Source: Pectinophora gossypiella (taxonomy: Eukaryota > Arthropoda > Insecta > Lepidoptera > Gelechiidae). From it: DNA of 64,000 nucleotides. The translations under genes were made by a program, and so were the position numbers. Location of the stretch: positions 349,001-413,000 of the forward strand of contig NW_026063251.1 in the NCBI RefSeq assembly GCF_024362695.1, written 5' to 3'. The notes below the pieces were generated by a model. That model saw nothing but the letters and a program-made list of their open reading frames with translations, was not told the origin of the DNA and did not search any database. This document shows, piece by piece, positions 41,550 to 51,844 of this stretch (positions are counted from its first letter, which is position 1; every line of letters starts with the position of its first letter).

Positions 41550-44228
41550 CTTCATTGGAACGCCGAAGGCCTATCTAAAAAGATAGGTCTTCTCCGCGTT
41601 CTCCTGAGGGAACAGAACGTTGATGTCGCCCTGATCTCAGAGACTAAACTGAGTGGCGCGGATCGGCTGAAGATCCCCAACTTCTTCGTATACCGGAAGG
41701 ACGAGCTCAGTGACCTCGGTCACGCCTTTCGAGGCCTAGCCGTCTTGGTGAGAAGAAGATTGGTGCACCAGGCTCTGCCATCTGATGCTAGTCTTCAGTC
41801 GATCTACGCCCTGGGAGTTGAGATCGCGCTCGGAGACGTCCCAACACGTGTGTTTGCGGTTTACAAGCCGCCGGCTACGCCCCTTGTCCTCGCGGACGTC
41901 CAGAAACTTCTGGACAGCCCGGGGCCAACGGTCGCGGCCGGTGACTGGAACTGCAAGCACATTGGTTGGAATTCCACGAGGACCTGTCCAAATGGACGGC
42001 GTCTGTTCGATGACGCCCACGGGGGCGGATATGTGGTTCTGGGACCGGAGACCCCGACCCACTACCCGCACAACCTCGCTCATCTCCCAGATGTGATAGA
42101 CCTCGCGGTGGTCAAGGGGCTCCGGCCCGATCCCACCGTTGAGACACTAGACTATCACACAGGCTCCGACCATCAACCCGTCTTGATGGTTATCACAGAC
42201 CATCCCACCAGGACGAGGCTGCTGCCGCCGCGGCGGAAGTACTCCTGGGACAAATTCGGCCAGTACATGGTAGAGAATACTCCCATGCGACCAGTCTCGA
42301 CGCCCACGGATGTCGACGAGTTGGCAACCGAGTTCGCCTCTACAGTCCAGCGGGCATTGCAGCATGCCACGCTCGAAGCCCCCAAACCGGGGGCCGCTCC
42401 TCCCACGCCGAAGCATATCACAGACATGCTCGCGGAAAAGAGGCGACTCCGTAAGCAGTGGAATACCACGCGTTGCCCCACCATGAAGTCCCGGCTGAAC
42501 GCGCTGGCCGAGAAGATCTCGGCCGCGCTCGATGGTGCCTCCGCTGACTCTTGGCAATTCACCATCGATTCAGCCGGCGAGGATTGGACCGGCATCCACA
42601 GACTGTGTCGACAGCTCTCCGGGAAGCCGACACCAGTGCGACCTCTCCTCGCTCAGGACGGGACTCCCCGTTTTAGAGCTGAGGATCGAGCCGAGATCTT
42701 CGCCGAGTGTCTGGAGAGCCAATTCAGGCCGAACCCAGGCGCCGACCACGACGAAGAAGAAGTCTCCCGAAATCTAGCGGGCTATTTCGGTCGTCCGATA
42801 GCCCCTGATGAGGACCCCGTCGTCTTCACGCCCGGACAGGTGCTCCGGGCGCTGAGGCGGACTCCGCTCCGGAAGGCTCCCGGTCCAGATGGCATTACGA
42901 ACGAAATGTTGCGTCACCTACCCCCGCGTTCAGTCGCAGCGGTGACGCGCATTTATAATGGCATCACACGGACGGGTCACTTTCCGGACTGCTGGAAGCT
43001 TGGGCGAGTCATTATGCTCCCCAAGCCCGGGAAGAATATCCTAAAGCCTGAGAGCTATCGACCAATCACCTTGCTATCGAACATCAGCAAGGTGTTTGAG
43101 AGACTTCTTCTCCGTCACATGATACCCCACATCATGCCACGTGAGGAGCAATTCGGCTTTCGAGCCGAGCACTCCACGACCCTTCAACTGTCAAGGGTGC
43201 TGCACGATCTGACGGCGGGCCTCAATAAGAGGGAGACCACCGTAGCAGTATTCCTTGACATGGAGAAGGCGTTCGACCGCGTATGGCATCCGGGCTTGGT
43301 GTACAAGCTGTCCACGTCTACGACTCCTCGGCGAGTCGTTAAGACTGTGGCCACCTTCTTAGAGAACAGGCGCTTCCAGGTGGCAGTGGAAGGCGCCCTC
43401 TCCCAAGTCCGTCCAATCGCTGCGGGAGTTCCCCAGGGTAGCTGCCTTTCTCCGGTTTGCTACTCCAGGTACACAGATGATATCCCTGTGGAGGGAGGCT
43501 CCAAGTTGGCGTTATACGCCGACGACGCTGCCTTCTTCTCGACGTCCTTGAACCTCAGGCACGCCGCGAAGAAGATGCAGCGTTCACTGGATGCCCTCCC
43601 TGCCTGGCTGGCAAAGTGGAGATTGTCGGTGAACGTGGGTAAAACCCAAGCGATCACCGTGGGGCGTGGTCGGCTGGATCCCCCGAATCTGACGCTGCAT
43701 GGTGAGGAGATCGGGTGGTCAAACCAGGCTAAATACCTGGGCGTGACCATAGACCGTCACCTCACCATGGCCCAGCACGCGAAGAATGTGGTCGGACAGG
43801 CAGGGGCTGCCACTGCTTTGCTCCGGCCCATTCTCCGCTCGAGTCTCCCGCTGCGCATGAAGCTCGGCGTGTATAAGGCGTACATCAGGTCACGGCTTAC
43901 CTATGCCGCCCCCGCGTGGTACGCATTGGTCTCAGAGACCAATCGCCAAAAACTGCGGGCCCAGCAGTCCAAGGCGTTGCGTATCATCGCGGACGCGCCG
44001 AGATTTGTCCGCAACGAGGTTATTCGGAGGGACCTTAAAGTCGAGACCTTGGATGACTACATCTCCAAGCTCTCGACCAGGATGTTCGCGCGCGCGGACG
44101 AGTCAGATTTCGTGCACCTACGGAATCTGGCTCCATACCACGCGCGCCCACCCGACTGGAAACCGTATCCTCGCGAGCTAGTAGAGGTGGAGGAGCTCGA
44201 CGAGGATGCGGTCCCAGCACTGGACTGA
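41532..44228 (+). CDS. Jockey-2 ORF2: APE endonuclease and reverse transcriptase (about 898 aa)
   Basis: The open frame runs from upstream of the ORF1 stop; I give 41532 because no ATG precedes the endonuclease, which begins LHWNAEGLSKKIGLLRVLL. Endonuclease: ISETKL, AAGDWNCKHIGWNS, DVIDLAV, GSDHQP. RT: KAPGPDGITNEML, PESYRPITLLSNISKVFE, EQFGFRAEHSTT, FLDMEKAFDRVWH, GVPQGSCLSP, catalytic LYADDAAFF. The C-terminal part has AKYLGVTIDRHLTMAQHAK and ends ELDEDAVPALD. ORF2 is in the -1 frame relative to ORF1. Intact and likely competent if translation is coupled. Confidence 0.93.
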   Translation, partial: FTQLRVLHWNAEGLSKKIGLLRVLLREQNVDVALISETKLSGADRLKIPNFFVYRKDELSDLGHAFRGLAVLVRRRLVHQALPSDASLQSIYALGVEIALGDVPTRVFAVYKPPATPLVLADVQKLLDSPGPTVAAGDWNCKHIGWNSTRTCPNGRRLFDDAHGGGYVVLGPETPTHYPHNLAHLPDVIDLAVVKGLRPDPTVETLDYHTGSDHQPVLMVITDHPTRTRLLPPRRKYSWDKFGQYMVENTPMRPVSTPTDVDELATEFASTVQRALQHATLEAPKPGAAPPTPKHITDMLAEKRRLRKQWNTTRCPTMKSRLNALAEKISAALDGASADSWQFTIDSAGEDWTGIHRLCRQLSGKPTPVRPLLAQDGTPRFRAEDRAEIFAECLESQFRPNPGADHDEEEVSRNLAGYFGRPIAPDEDPVVFTPGQVLRALRRTPLRKAPGPDGITNEMLRHLPPRSVAAVTRIYNGITRTGHFPDCWKLGRVIMLPKPGKNILKPESYRPITLLSNISKVFERLLLRHMIPHIMPREEQFGFRAEHSTTLQLSRVLHDLTAGLNKRETTVAVFLDMEKAFDRVWHPGLVYKLSTSTTPRRVVKTVATFLENRRFQVAVEGALSQVRPIAAGVPQGSCLSPVCYSRYTDDIPVEGGSKLALYADDAAFFSTSLNLRHAAKKMQRSLDALPAWLAKWRLSVNVGKTQAITVGRGRLDPPNLTLHGEEIGWSNQAKYLGVTIDRHLTMAQHAKNVVGQAGAATALLRPILRSSLPLRMKLGVYKAYIRSRLTYAAPAWYALVSETNRQKLRAQQSKALRIIADAPRFVRNEVIRRDLKVETLDDYISKLSTRMFARADESDFVHLRNLAPYHARPPDWKPYPRELVEVEELDEDAVPALD

Positions 44229-44418
44229 CCCAGTCCGCCGGCTTGAGGGCAGCCGTCACTATCGACGGCTTCGACCTCGCCGGCGGCAACACCGGATTTG
44301 ACACAGGGCTTACGGAGGGGCGAATTTCGCCCGCCGTAGCCCAACCCCGTGCCCCGCCCGTATTCGCGGGCGGCGAAAGCGCCAACACCAAGGGGGCACT
44401 GCCCCGAAGGTGTCCCCC

Positions 44419-44441
44419 CGTCGCGGGCTGCGCCCGCGACG
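44419..44441 (+). other. Terminal hairpin of Jockey-2 3' UTR
   Basis: CGTCGCGGGC and GCCCGCGACG form a perfect 10-bp stem with a TGC loop, 17 nt before the element's end. Upstream GTGCCCC (about 44349) can pair with GGGGGCAC (about 44393). Jockey-1 is truncated before this hairpin. Confidence 0.65.
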
Positions 44442-44642
44442 TGACGACATCCACAGCAGAGTTGTACCATTCTTGTGTCGAACTCCGTACAGAGAACATC
44501 CAATAAAAGTAATCCGTGACAGTGAGCCATTGTTTAACTGGCGCTATGCGTCCTCCACAAAGGTCACTGTTACCTTGGGATCAGAGTATAATATTCGTAC
44601 TCTAACACATATAATAATTATGACGGCAGACAAATACAGATT

Positions 44643-45307
44643 TTAAATAAAAAAGTTGTTACTCAGCTGACGTGACAGTGGAGTAGTGTTGAATAAATCA
44701 ACATCCAACTCTTTTGATAACTTATTGAATCTGCTACCCGCTCGCCACAAGAAAGAATTTTGACGATAATTACTAGAAGCAGATGGAAGAGAAATAGGTG
44801 TTGGAAACCGCAGTGACCTAGCAGGTACCATAATATTAATAGCCAATAGAAGTTCAGAGCAGTCTATAGACGATGAGGCAATTTTGAGGAGAAAAACTAA
44901 GTCTGCAATTTCCCGCCGAGTGCTTAGCGGCAACAGATGGTATTTTTTACATAGGGAAATATAATTAACAGAGTCATAGTGATCACGCATTTTAAAACAC
45001 AAGTATTTAAGAAACCTTTTTTGAATACGTTCAATTCGGTTGATATAACAATCGTAACGGGGGTTCCAAACTTGAGACGCATATTCTAAATTACTGCGCA
45101 CATAGGTACAATATAGTATTTTAATTGTTTTGGTGTTTTTAAAGCCCTTACAATTTCTCATAATAAACCCGAGCGCCTTAGATGCTTTGTTTACTATATG
45201 ATCTATGTGAGCATCAAAGACTAACTTAGAGTCGTGAACGACACCAAGGTCTCGCACAGCGGATTCTCTAGGAATAGATTGGTTACCCAGTTTATAATTA
45301 AACATAA
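44643..45307 (-). pseudogene. RT-C ORF2, C-terminal part
   Basis: Continues the RT-C frame after the 249-bp insert: FNYKLGNQSIPRESAVRDLG, SNLEYASQVWNPRYDCYI, RRFPT-like end and stop at 44643. This is the domain downstream of the RT thumb. The Met that opens this piece is internal; splicing out the insert at its TTGAA duplication leaves the frame continuous with 45567-47203. Confidence 0.85.
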
Positions 45308-45312
45308 TTGAA

Positions 45313-45561
45313 ATTAATTATTAATTTTGATATGGAATTTTATGACTTGAATGAATATTTTCAACAACAATGATATTTAAAATTGACAAATGTTTATAAT
45401 GTGACTAATTATTAGGTACTTACTTAATTCCTTGATGCTCAATACTGACATTATTCGTAATATTGTACGTCCGACATGGACATGCTGTTGAGACAATTTT
45501 ATAATGTTTGACACCTGCATGTATGTACCTACACAGCTTCTCAATAAATGTTTCTTGTTTC
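45313..45561 (+). mobile_element. Small retroposed 3' end with (TTTCTTG)n tail
   Basis: 249 bp flanked by TTGAA (45308-45312, 45562-45566) within RT-C. On the plus strand it ends AATAAATG then TTTCTTG repeats, a microsatellite-type retroposon tail. AT-rich, non-coding. Confidence 0.7.
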
Positions 45562-45566
45562 TTGAA

Positions 45567-47203
45567 TTACGTTTACGGCTGAAAGTGATGACATTACATT
45601 TTGCAGGGTTAAGGTCCAAGCAATTTGCCATGCAATACTCCTCAAGCCTTCGGAGGTCACACTGCAGTGCTCTGGCGTCATCTATGGACGAGATGGTGGC
45701 AAAGATTTTCATGTCATCAGCGAAGCACAACAGACGGGAAGTCCAAAAGCAAGACTCGATGTCATTAACAAAAATAAGAAATAGCAATGGTCCAAGCAAT
45801 GAGCCCTGCGGGACTCCACTAGGGACAGGAACCCAACTAGATATGTAATTATTTGTTACTACTGCTTGAGAGCGGTTGTCTATATAAGAGGAGAACCATC
45901 TAAGGAGATCGCCGCTTATACCAATTTTATAAAGCTTTTGTAGCAGAATAAAATGCGGAATTTTATCAAACGCTTTGCTGTAGTCGGTGTACACTACATC
46001 GACTTGCCGGCCATGATCCATTGCGTCAGTTAGATGGTCACCGAGAAGCAAAAGATTTGATGCAGTAGATCGACCCCTCAGAAATCCGTGCTGCGCGACA
46101 CTGAAAGAATGCTTGAGTGCAGGACAAACCTGATCATATACAACCCTCTCCAGTACTTTCGACACTATACATAATTTGGAGATAGGCCTATAATTAGTCA
46201 CAACAGTTTTGGGTCCTTTTTTATGTACTGGTGTTATATATGCTTGCTTCCAAGTACTCGGCACCACTCCCTCTACAAGAGATCTTTTAAAGAGAATAGT
46301 TATTGGGATGGATATTGCTTCGGCGCAGTTTTTTAGGAAAATTGTTGGCAAATGATCTGGGCCCGCTGATTTAGAAATATCCAAGCCAAGTAGCAACTTA
46401 GTGATTAAATAAGGCGATATATTTATAGTAGAAATATCAGACACTGGCGGAGAAATCTGATTAAAATTTAAATTAGTGGTGGATGTTGTAGATATTGTAG
46501 TTTTTAAGAAGGTGGAGGCAAAGTATGAGGAAAATGCTTCACAGATGTCTTTTCCAGTGTTGGCAGTGGTGTTTTCATAGGTTAAACTACTAGGCATACC
46601 ATTGTTACTCAATTTAGCTCGATGGTATGACCAAAAATACTTAGGGTTAGTTTTAATAGAATTTTCGACGTTAGATATATATTCATAATAGCATTTATCT
46701 TCTAAAGTCTTAGCCCTGTCTTGCATAATCTTGAAAGTGGTTTTATCTGAGAGATTTCCATAAACTCTGTACTTTTTCCAGTACTTATATTTTTCTTTAA
46801 TACATTTTTTAAGGGCTGGCGAGTACCAACGGGGGTAGTGAGTAGGGCATATTAATTTAGAGGGAACATAATGTCGTTTAAGATTTTCGATCTCTTTGTA
46901 AAAGCATTTTACAGCATCATCAAGTGACAACGGAGCCAGAATAGTCTCCCAATCTATGGCTAGCTTTTCCCTGTTAATAGAATCATAGTCAGCCTTACCA
47001 AAGATAAAGCGATTATAAGGTGCATCTTTTAAAGGTTCAATGGAAATAAAGTCAATTTCTAGGATTAAAGCACCATGTTCATTATCAACAGGTACAAGTG
47101 GGTCCGAACTAGAGTCAAAAACAGACACGTGATCATTAGAGAGTACAAGATCGAGTATCCTTCCAAAAGCATTCGGTATATGATTGTACTGGCTCAGATT
47201 CAA
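45567..47203 (-). pseudogene. RT-C ORF2: partial endonuclease and RT
   Basis: Opens within the endonuclease C-terminal part (GRILDLVLSNDHVSV, DNEHGALILEI). The RT follows with SAGPDHLPTIFLKNC, NYRPISKLCIVSKVLERVVY, QHGFLRGRSTASNLL, VYTDYSKAFDKIPH, SGVPQGSLLGPLLFLIFVND and the catalytic CFADDMKIFA. It is clear of stop codons up to the 249-bp insert. The endonuclease N-terminus is lost to 5' truncation, so it was dead on arrival. Confidence 0.88.
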
Positions 47204-48299
47204 TGTGGCTAGGCCATAATACTATATATACTACATATACTATTATACAAGACAGACTTAAGACAACGCTAAGTCAGACTTAAACCCTACTTTAGACAAT
47301 GTTCTTGCGTATTCTAAACTTAGAATTCTTGTAGTATCACTTAATACCAAGAATGTATACTTGAAGATATCTACAATACTTAGTTAAGACTATAGGATTG
47401 AATTGCACTGAGTCAATTGTAACTTAACGAAGTAGAACTTCAGGTCATACTAAAACGATTTTTACTTCACGCGTCTTTATTTTAGAATATAATGGCGAAT
47501 ATTTACATTAACACAAGAAATGAAGTCTGTAAGAAAATGGCGTCTAAAATATTTGTTAAGTTGTTTTAACAAAAGGTTATTCCGCCGTTTCACATACAGG
47601 AAATTATAAACGCATGATTGTTTCTCGTGTAAAATCAATAGAAAGTGTTAAAAACAGAAGGGCCTTTAATATACCAGAAAAATAATATTAAAATTTGGAT
47701 TGATTATTAAGCAAATAAAAAAAATGGTGACTTATAGTATAGAGAAATTCATTTTCTATTAATATGTGACAGCTGAACGCAGTAATTGTTACTACAACTA
47801 CAGATCATATAATACTAACGTACAGATGCCTCACGTCATACAACGAAACCGTGCCGTTCTAACTCGGGTAATTCTTCGGGCTATTTTTAGTTCTAATAAA
47901 TGACCACTAGATGCCGCTAAAACGCCCTAGCGCTCAAGCGTAAATATTGATGGGATCGAACATGGATCGAACGAATTGAGCGACATCTAGTGAAATTTCA
48001 GCTTACTGAGTGCAAGTTATTGCAAGCACAATATATTACTTAGAGTTAGAGTAAAATTAAGATAATAGATGGCGCAAACGGATTTTTTTTCTCAACGTTG
48101 ACATGTTAGTATTATAATCTGTGACAATGATCTGTGACATTGTCAAGGTGACAGTTGTTAGTTGACATACGATTATTTCTGATGTTTGGTGGTCTTCATT
48201 TTGTATTGGCAAAAATATATCTCCAACTCCTGTAAGTATCTAATTAGTTACTAAAACTGGAAGATCATTAAAAACATAGCTAAGGTCCTACCTAGAACG
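47204..48299. other. AT-rich sequence without recognised genes
   Basis: No ORF or domain recognised. An 18-bp motif CTTGAAGATATCTACAAT (47360-47377) is an inverted near-match to 36611-36628 on the other side of RT-C, so part may be a DNA element split by RT-C. Confidence 0.4.
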
Positions 48300-48319
48300 C
48301 AATCGTCCCTTATCATCTC

Positions 48320-48512
48320 GGGCGTTTCGTAAAACCGACTGAGGAGAACCTTTATAAAAGACAAGTCTTTTCTAGCATGATGAAACATTACATTGGACCA
48401 CCGGTTAAGCACCTGAGGACTTTGTATAAAGTGCTTCCAAATTGGTCTCTGCTTACTCGTGGCTCTGCCCAGCCTAATCGGGATTACAGGCGTGAGTATA
48501 AGTATGTATGTA
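48320..48512 (+). mobile_element. SINE with GGGATTACAGGCGTGAG 3' end
   Basis: Contains CGTCCCTTATCA, CTCGTGGCTCTGCCCAGCC and GGGATTACAGGCGTGAG followed by a decayed TATG tail. Same 3' domain as the SINE at 626-816 in opposite orientation. Boundaries approximate, no TSD identified. Confidence 0.65.
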
Positions 48513-48529
48513 GTAGATACTTTTTTTGT

Positions 48530-49130
48530 GTAGCTGTCACCTATCTATGGTACAAATAATAATATACTGTTTGTTGAAAAAAGGTAAATAAGTCTAGTTA
48601 GGCAGTGAGCGTGTTGTGAATTTAAGCCTGTAACTTATTTCAGATCTCTAAAGACGATGATAACCATTGTGAAGAATGACATGCAAAGGCTATTAGAACC
48701 ACATATCAACAATTTTCTGACCATGACCAAGTGATGAATATGATAAAAGTCTACCTCATGAAAGCCACACTACTTTTCAAAGAAAAATATTTTCTTTGGA
48801 GTTGTAGGTATTATAGTGAAAACTTAATCTTGACTTCTGTTCTGCATAAATGAGAATCGCACTATGCCAGGTATGTATGCTTAAATTATTATCCCATTAA
48901 CCCATTTCTTTGAGCCCGAATATCTAAATATTCAATAAAGTAGATAAATTTCAAACTCATCGGATTACATGCTTAATAGGTCATCCATGTGTCTAAATGT
49001 AAAAAATAGAACCTACTATTACTACTCCATTCCACCAATCTACTCATTGGTATAAGAGAGTATTAACTCACACTTACTCTCCTTAAGTCTCCTTTTCAGG
49101 GCGGACAGAGCAGAGTTTTGGCACACAAGG
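48530..49130. other. Unassigned AT-rich sequence
   Basis: Nothing recognisable on either strand; no ORF longer than about 60 codons. Could be host intergenic DNA. Confidence 0.4.
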
Positions 49131-49134
49131 TGTA

Positions 49135-51290
49135 TATACTCATACTCATACTACTCATTTATTCATAAAATTTTTAAATTTTACATGTCAAATGTCTACT
49201 TATAAATATCAAGTACCCATAGTTAATAATACATAATTATATCAGTGATGTCAACATATTATCTATCCATTACAGAACTCATCCATGTTATAAAAGGCAC
49301 ATTTAACAAGCCATTCTCTTAGTTTATTCTCAAATTTGAAATCGTTTTCACAATTTTTTATGTCGGCAGGGATTTTATTGTAGATCTTTGGTCCAATAGC
49401 ATGAATACTTTTAGTTGATTTTTCCAGCCTGCACAAGGGTCGCATTAACTCGGTTTTACTTCTAAGGTTGTAAGTGTGTACTTCACATTTCATAGAAAAG
49501 AGGGAAATGTTGGTCCTTACGTATTTTGCGATATTAAAGATATATTGTGAACAGAGTGTTAAAATCTTTAGTTTGATAAATAGTGGTTTAGCATGAGTTT
49601 TGACAGGTACTCCAGCAATGATTCGAACGGCCCGCTTCTGCAGCACAAATGCACGATCGTGATCAGCTGCCGTACCCCACAGCTCGAGGCCATAGCACAG
49701 TACGGAGTGAAACAGCGAGAAGTAGCAGGAGCGCAGCGAGTCGCGCGGCAGCACGCCAGACAGCCTGCGCAGAGCGAAGCACGCGCCGCTCAGTTTACCA
49801 CACAGCGCGGCTATGTGGCGTTCGAATGTTAACGAACTATCTATCGTTATTCCGAGGAATTTAGTATATTTTGTTTGGGGTACCTGGATACCATCTATGT
49901 TAATTATAAGTGGACGAGGTGGTCGACCACCTAAGTTAAAGTGTAGGATTTGTGTTTTTGATAAATTAAGTAGTAAGCCGTTTACATTAAACCAGTTACG
50001 AAGGCTTGTTATGTCTTGCTTTATTTTGTATTCTAGGTCAGTTATTGTACTGCCTATTAAAATGTCACAGGCGTCATCAGCAAAAACGTATACATCTCCG
50101 GAAACAGCTTCTGGTAAGTCATTTACTTGAACCAGGAATGAAATTTTGGCGAGGGCAGAGCCCTGTGGGACGCCGACGTCGGTGCTGCCTTCGGGGGATT
50201 TGGTAACACCGTTGTTGAGTGTAACGGTTTGTTTTCTATTTGATAGAAAGTCTACCATGAAGTGTAAAGCCGGACCCCTTATCCCTATGTGTTCGAATTT
50301 GTGAGTTAACACTTGATGATTACACAGATCGAAAGCCCGAGTCATATCGCACAGAAGTACCGCGACATGTTTACGATTCTCTTTAGCCTGTAATACTTTG
50401 TGTAGGACTTCTCGAACTACCGCAACACACGACCTTCCCTTTCTATATGCATATTGTTTGTGATTTAAAAGCTTGTTATTCTCTAAAAAGCTTGTTATCC
50501 GTTTGGTTATACCAAATTCTAATATTTTCGCCAGAGTCGGAATTATTGCGATAGGGCGGTATCCACTAATATCGTTTTTAGGTCCTTTTCCTTTATATAC
50601 CGGAACAATTTTTACATTCTTTAGTGTATTTGGGTAAAGACCCGATTTTATTAAATAGTTAAATATTGACGTTAAGGGCTTCAGTATAACAGGTAAGGCA
50701 GTTCTAAGCAGTTTTGTTGATGTTTCATAAATATCGCAGGTATTTTTACAAGCAACACCCTTGCTTATTATAGTGTATAATTCGTGTTCAGTGAATGGCG
50801 CGAGACGTACAGAGACTGCGCTCGGTGCGCGTGCACTGAATAACAAGTCGCGCGCGCGCTCAGGGCAAGCCGCGGGCGCGCCGGCGCTCACTGCTGCTGA
50901 TAAGAAGAAGTTGTTTATGTCTGTTGCTAATAATTCGGCTGTTTGATAATCACAACCGTTACAATCTTTTATTGTGAATAGACTGTTCTGATTCTTTCCG
51001 CCGGAGCGGGCCGTTCGATCATTTACTATTTCCCACAATGTTTTATGTATAGAATTAGAATTTATTAATTTATTAATGTTAAATTGATACTGTGCAGTTT
51101 TAAGACTATTTTCTAAGATAAGTGTTTGTTGTAATATTAATGTAAATAAATGGTTATTATCAGTGAACCTATCGGAGAGGTGTACTAACTCGTAAAGGAA
51201 ATCTTTTTTCATAATTATTTCATTTGTTAGCCATGAGCATTTATATTTATTGCTGACTATTTGTTTTCTACGAGGCATACATTGCAATAT
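49135..51290 (-). mobile_element. RT-D: 5'-truncated non-LTR element
   Basis: Consists of an open ORF2 fragment and a 3' UTR of about 125 bp ending in AATAAATGAG and ATGAGT repeats (plus-strand 49136-49165 as TACTCA). The 5' end is at about 51290, just before a SINE. Related to RT-A at the window start. Confidence 0.8.
49263..51287 (-). CDS. RT-D ORF2 fragment: reverse transcriptase (674 aa, 5'-truncated)
   Basis: The frame lacks an endonuclease, so the first Met is unlikely to be the true start. RT motifs: SGYRPIAIIPTLAKILE, YAYRKGRSCVAVV, LLCDMTRAFDLCNH, GVPQGSALAKISFLVQVND and the catalytic YVFADDACDI. The C-terminal part has CYGLELWGTAADHDRAFVLQ, RIIAG and HTYNLRSKTEL. GSALAKISF replaces the usual GSxLGPLLF. 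Uninterrupted open frame despite truncation suggests recent insertion or weak decay. Sister to RT-A (HKYNLRNKNKL). Confidence 0.88.
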   Translation of the reverse strand: MQCMPRRKQIVSNKYKCSWLTNEIIMKKDFLYELVHLSDRFTDNNHLFTLILQQTLILENSLKTAQYQFNINKLINSNSIHKTLWEIVNDRTARSGGKNQNSLFTIKDCNGCDYQTAELLATDINNFFLSAAVSAGAPAACPERARDLLFSARAPSAVSVRLAPFTEHELYTIISKGVACKNTCDIYETSTKLLRTALPVILKPLTSIFNYLIKSGLYPNTLKNVKIVPVYKGKGPKNDISGYRPIAIIPTLAKILEFGITKRITSFLENNKLLNHKQYAYRKGRSCVAVVREVLHKVLQAKENRKHVAVLLCDMTRAFDLCNHQVLTHKFEHIGIRGPALHFMVDFLSNRKQTVTLNNGVTKSPEGSTDVGVPQGSALAKISFLVQVNDLPEAVSGDVYVFADDACDILIGSTITDLEYKIKQDITSLRNWFNVNGLLLNLSKTQILHFNLGGRPPRPLIINIDGIQVPQTKYTKFLGITIDSSLTFERHIAALCGKLSGACFALRRLSGVLPRDSLRSCYFSLFHSVLCYGLELWGTAADHDRAFVLQKRAVRIIAGVPVKTHAKPLFIKLKILTLCSQYIFNIAKYVRTNISLFSMKCEVHTYNLRSKTELMRPLCRLEKSTKSIHAIGPKIYNKIPADIKNCENDFKFENKLREWLVKCAFYNMDEFCNG

Positions 51291-51324
51291 ACCTACTATT
51301 ATTATATAGTCACTATTACTCTAA

Positions 51325-51600
51325 TATAAAATAGGTCATAATGGTACACTTGTTTGCATCTCAAACGATGAACACCAGTTCAAACCCTGGTACCGGACTT
51401 GCATTAATTTATTTTAAACAGTTCACATCTAGCACAGTTGGCTCGAACATTATAGGTAGCGATACGGCCTATCGTTAGCCTAACAGAAAGCTCGTGAGGT
51501 GCGTGTGCTTAGTTCATCTTGTGATGAATGTTACTTTGACTACCTCAATGGGATGCAAGATCTTGCTTATGTTATGTTATTATATTATCTGTGATACATA
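51325..51600 (+). mobile_element. tRNA-derived SINE
   Basis: The head resembles an RNA polymerase III promoter: A-box-like TAGGTCATAATGGTACAC (about 51331) and B-box-like AGTTCAAACCCTGG (about 51374). The body includes CGTTAGCCTAACAGAAAGC and CTCAATGGGATGCAAG, ending in CTTATGTTATGTTATT. Body type is familiar from lepidopteran SINEs. Ends approximate. Confidence 0.6.
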
Positions 51601-51844
51601 GATAAACTAATGCCTATAATACCTGATGGGTGGTAGAAATGTAGGTACGTAGGTCAGCTGGAAGAAATCTCTTTGTTTAGAGATAAGCTTGCCTGTTCTA
51701 TCTGTTTTCTTTGTATGTTTCTTTTGTCTGTTTCATTGTGTACAAATAAATAAATAAATAAATAAATGTTTTGTTCTGAATATCATTGCCGATCAAAATT
51801 AATGTGCTCTTTTAATAACTATTATATTTTCATTTGTAGGTAAC

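Larger units (their letters stand above)
39331..44458 (+). mobile_element. Jockey-2: full-length Jockey-clade element (5128 bp)
   Basis: Bounded by the 10-bp TSD GAGTTGTACC (39321-39330, 44459-44468). The two LTR halves then sum to exactly 301 bp. It has a 5' UTR of 444 bp, an open ORF1 (39775-41529), a junction stem-loop, an open ORF2 (to 44228) and a 3' UTR of 230 bp. No poly(A) or microsatellite tail is present; the end is GC-rich and strongly base-paired. Visibly richer in GC than its surroundings. Confidence 0.93.
36978..44607 (+). mobile_element. Gypsy-type LTR element, internally deleted, carrying a nested Jockey
   Basis: Two LTRs of 301 bp: 36978-37278, and 39169-39330 plus 44469-44607. 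They start TGATAGCGCG and end CTCTAACA. TSD is CATA at 36974-36977 and 44608-44611. The internal region (37279-39168) is only 1.9 kb: no Gag, protease or RT, just an integrase tail and a repeat array. 37279-38048 and 38834-39168 show no recognisable gene; the latter has two copies of CGATATAGACTTACAAC (about 38948 and 39030). Confidence 0.9.
36745..47203 (-). mobile_element. RT-C: 5'-truncated non-LTR element with (TAAA)n tail and two insertions
   Basis: On the minus strand ORF2 starts inside the endonuclease near 47203, is interrupted by a 249-bp insert (45313-45561), ends at 44643, and continues as 3' UTR to 44608. A Gypsy-type LTR element (36978-44607) follows, and the UTR resumes at 36977, ending in TAAA repeats at about 36745-36775. 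The clade is uncertain (CR1/L2/Kiri-like group). Confidence 0.75.

Noticed and set aside
48630..48720. Possible host exon after a TTTCAG-like acceptor
   Set aside because: Only a short open stretch, no partner exon or domain; not enough to call a gene.
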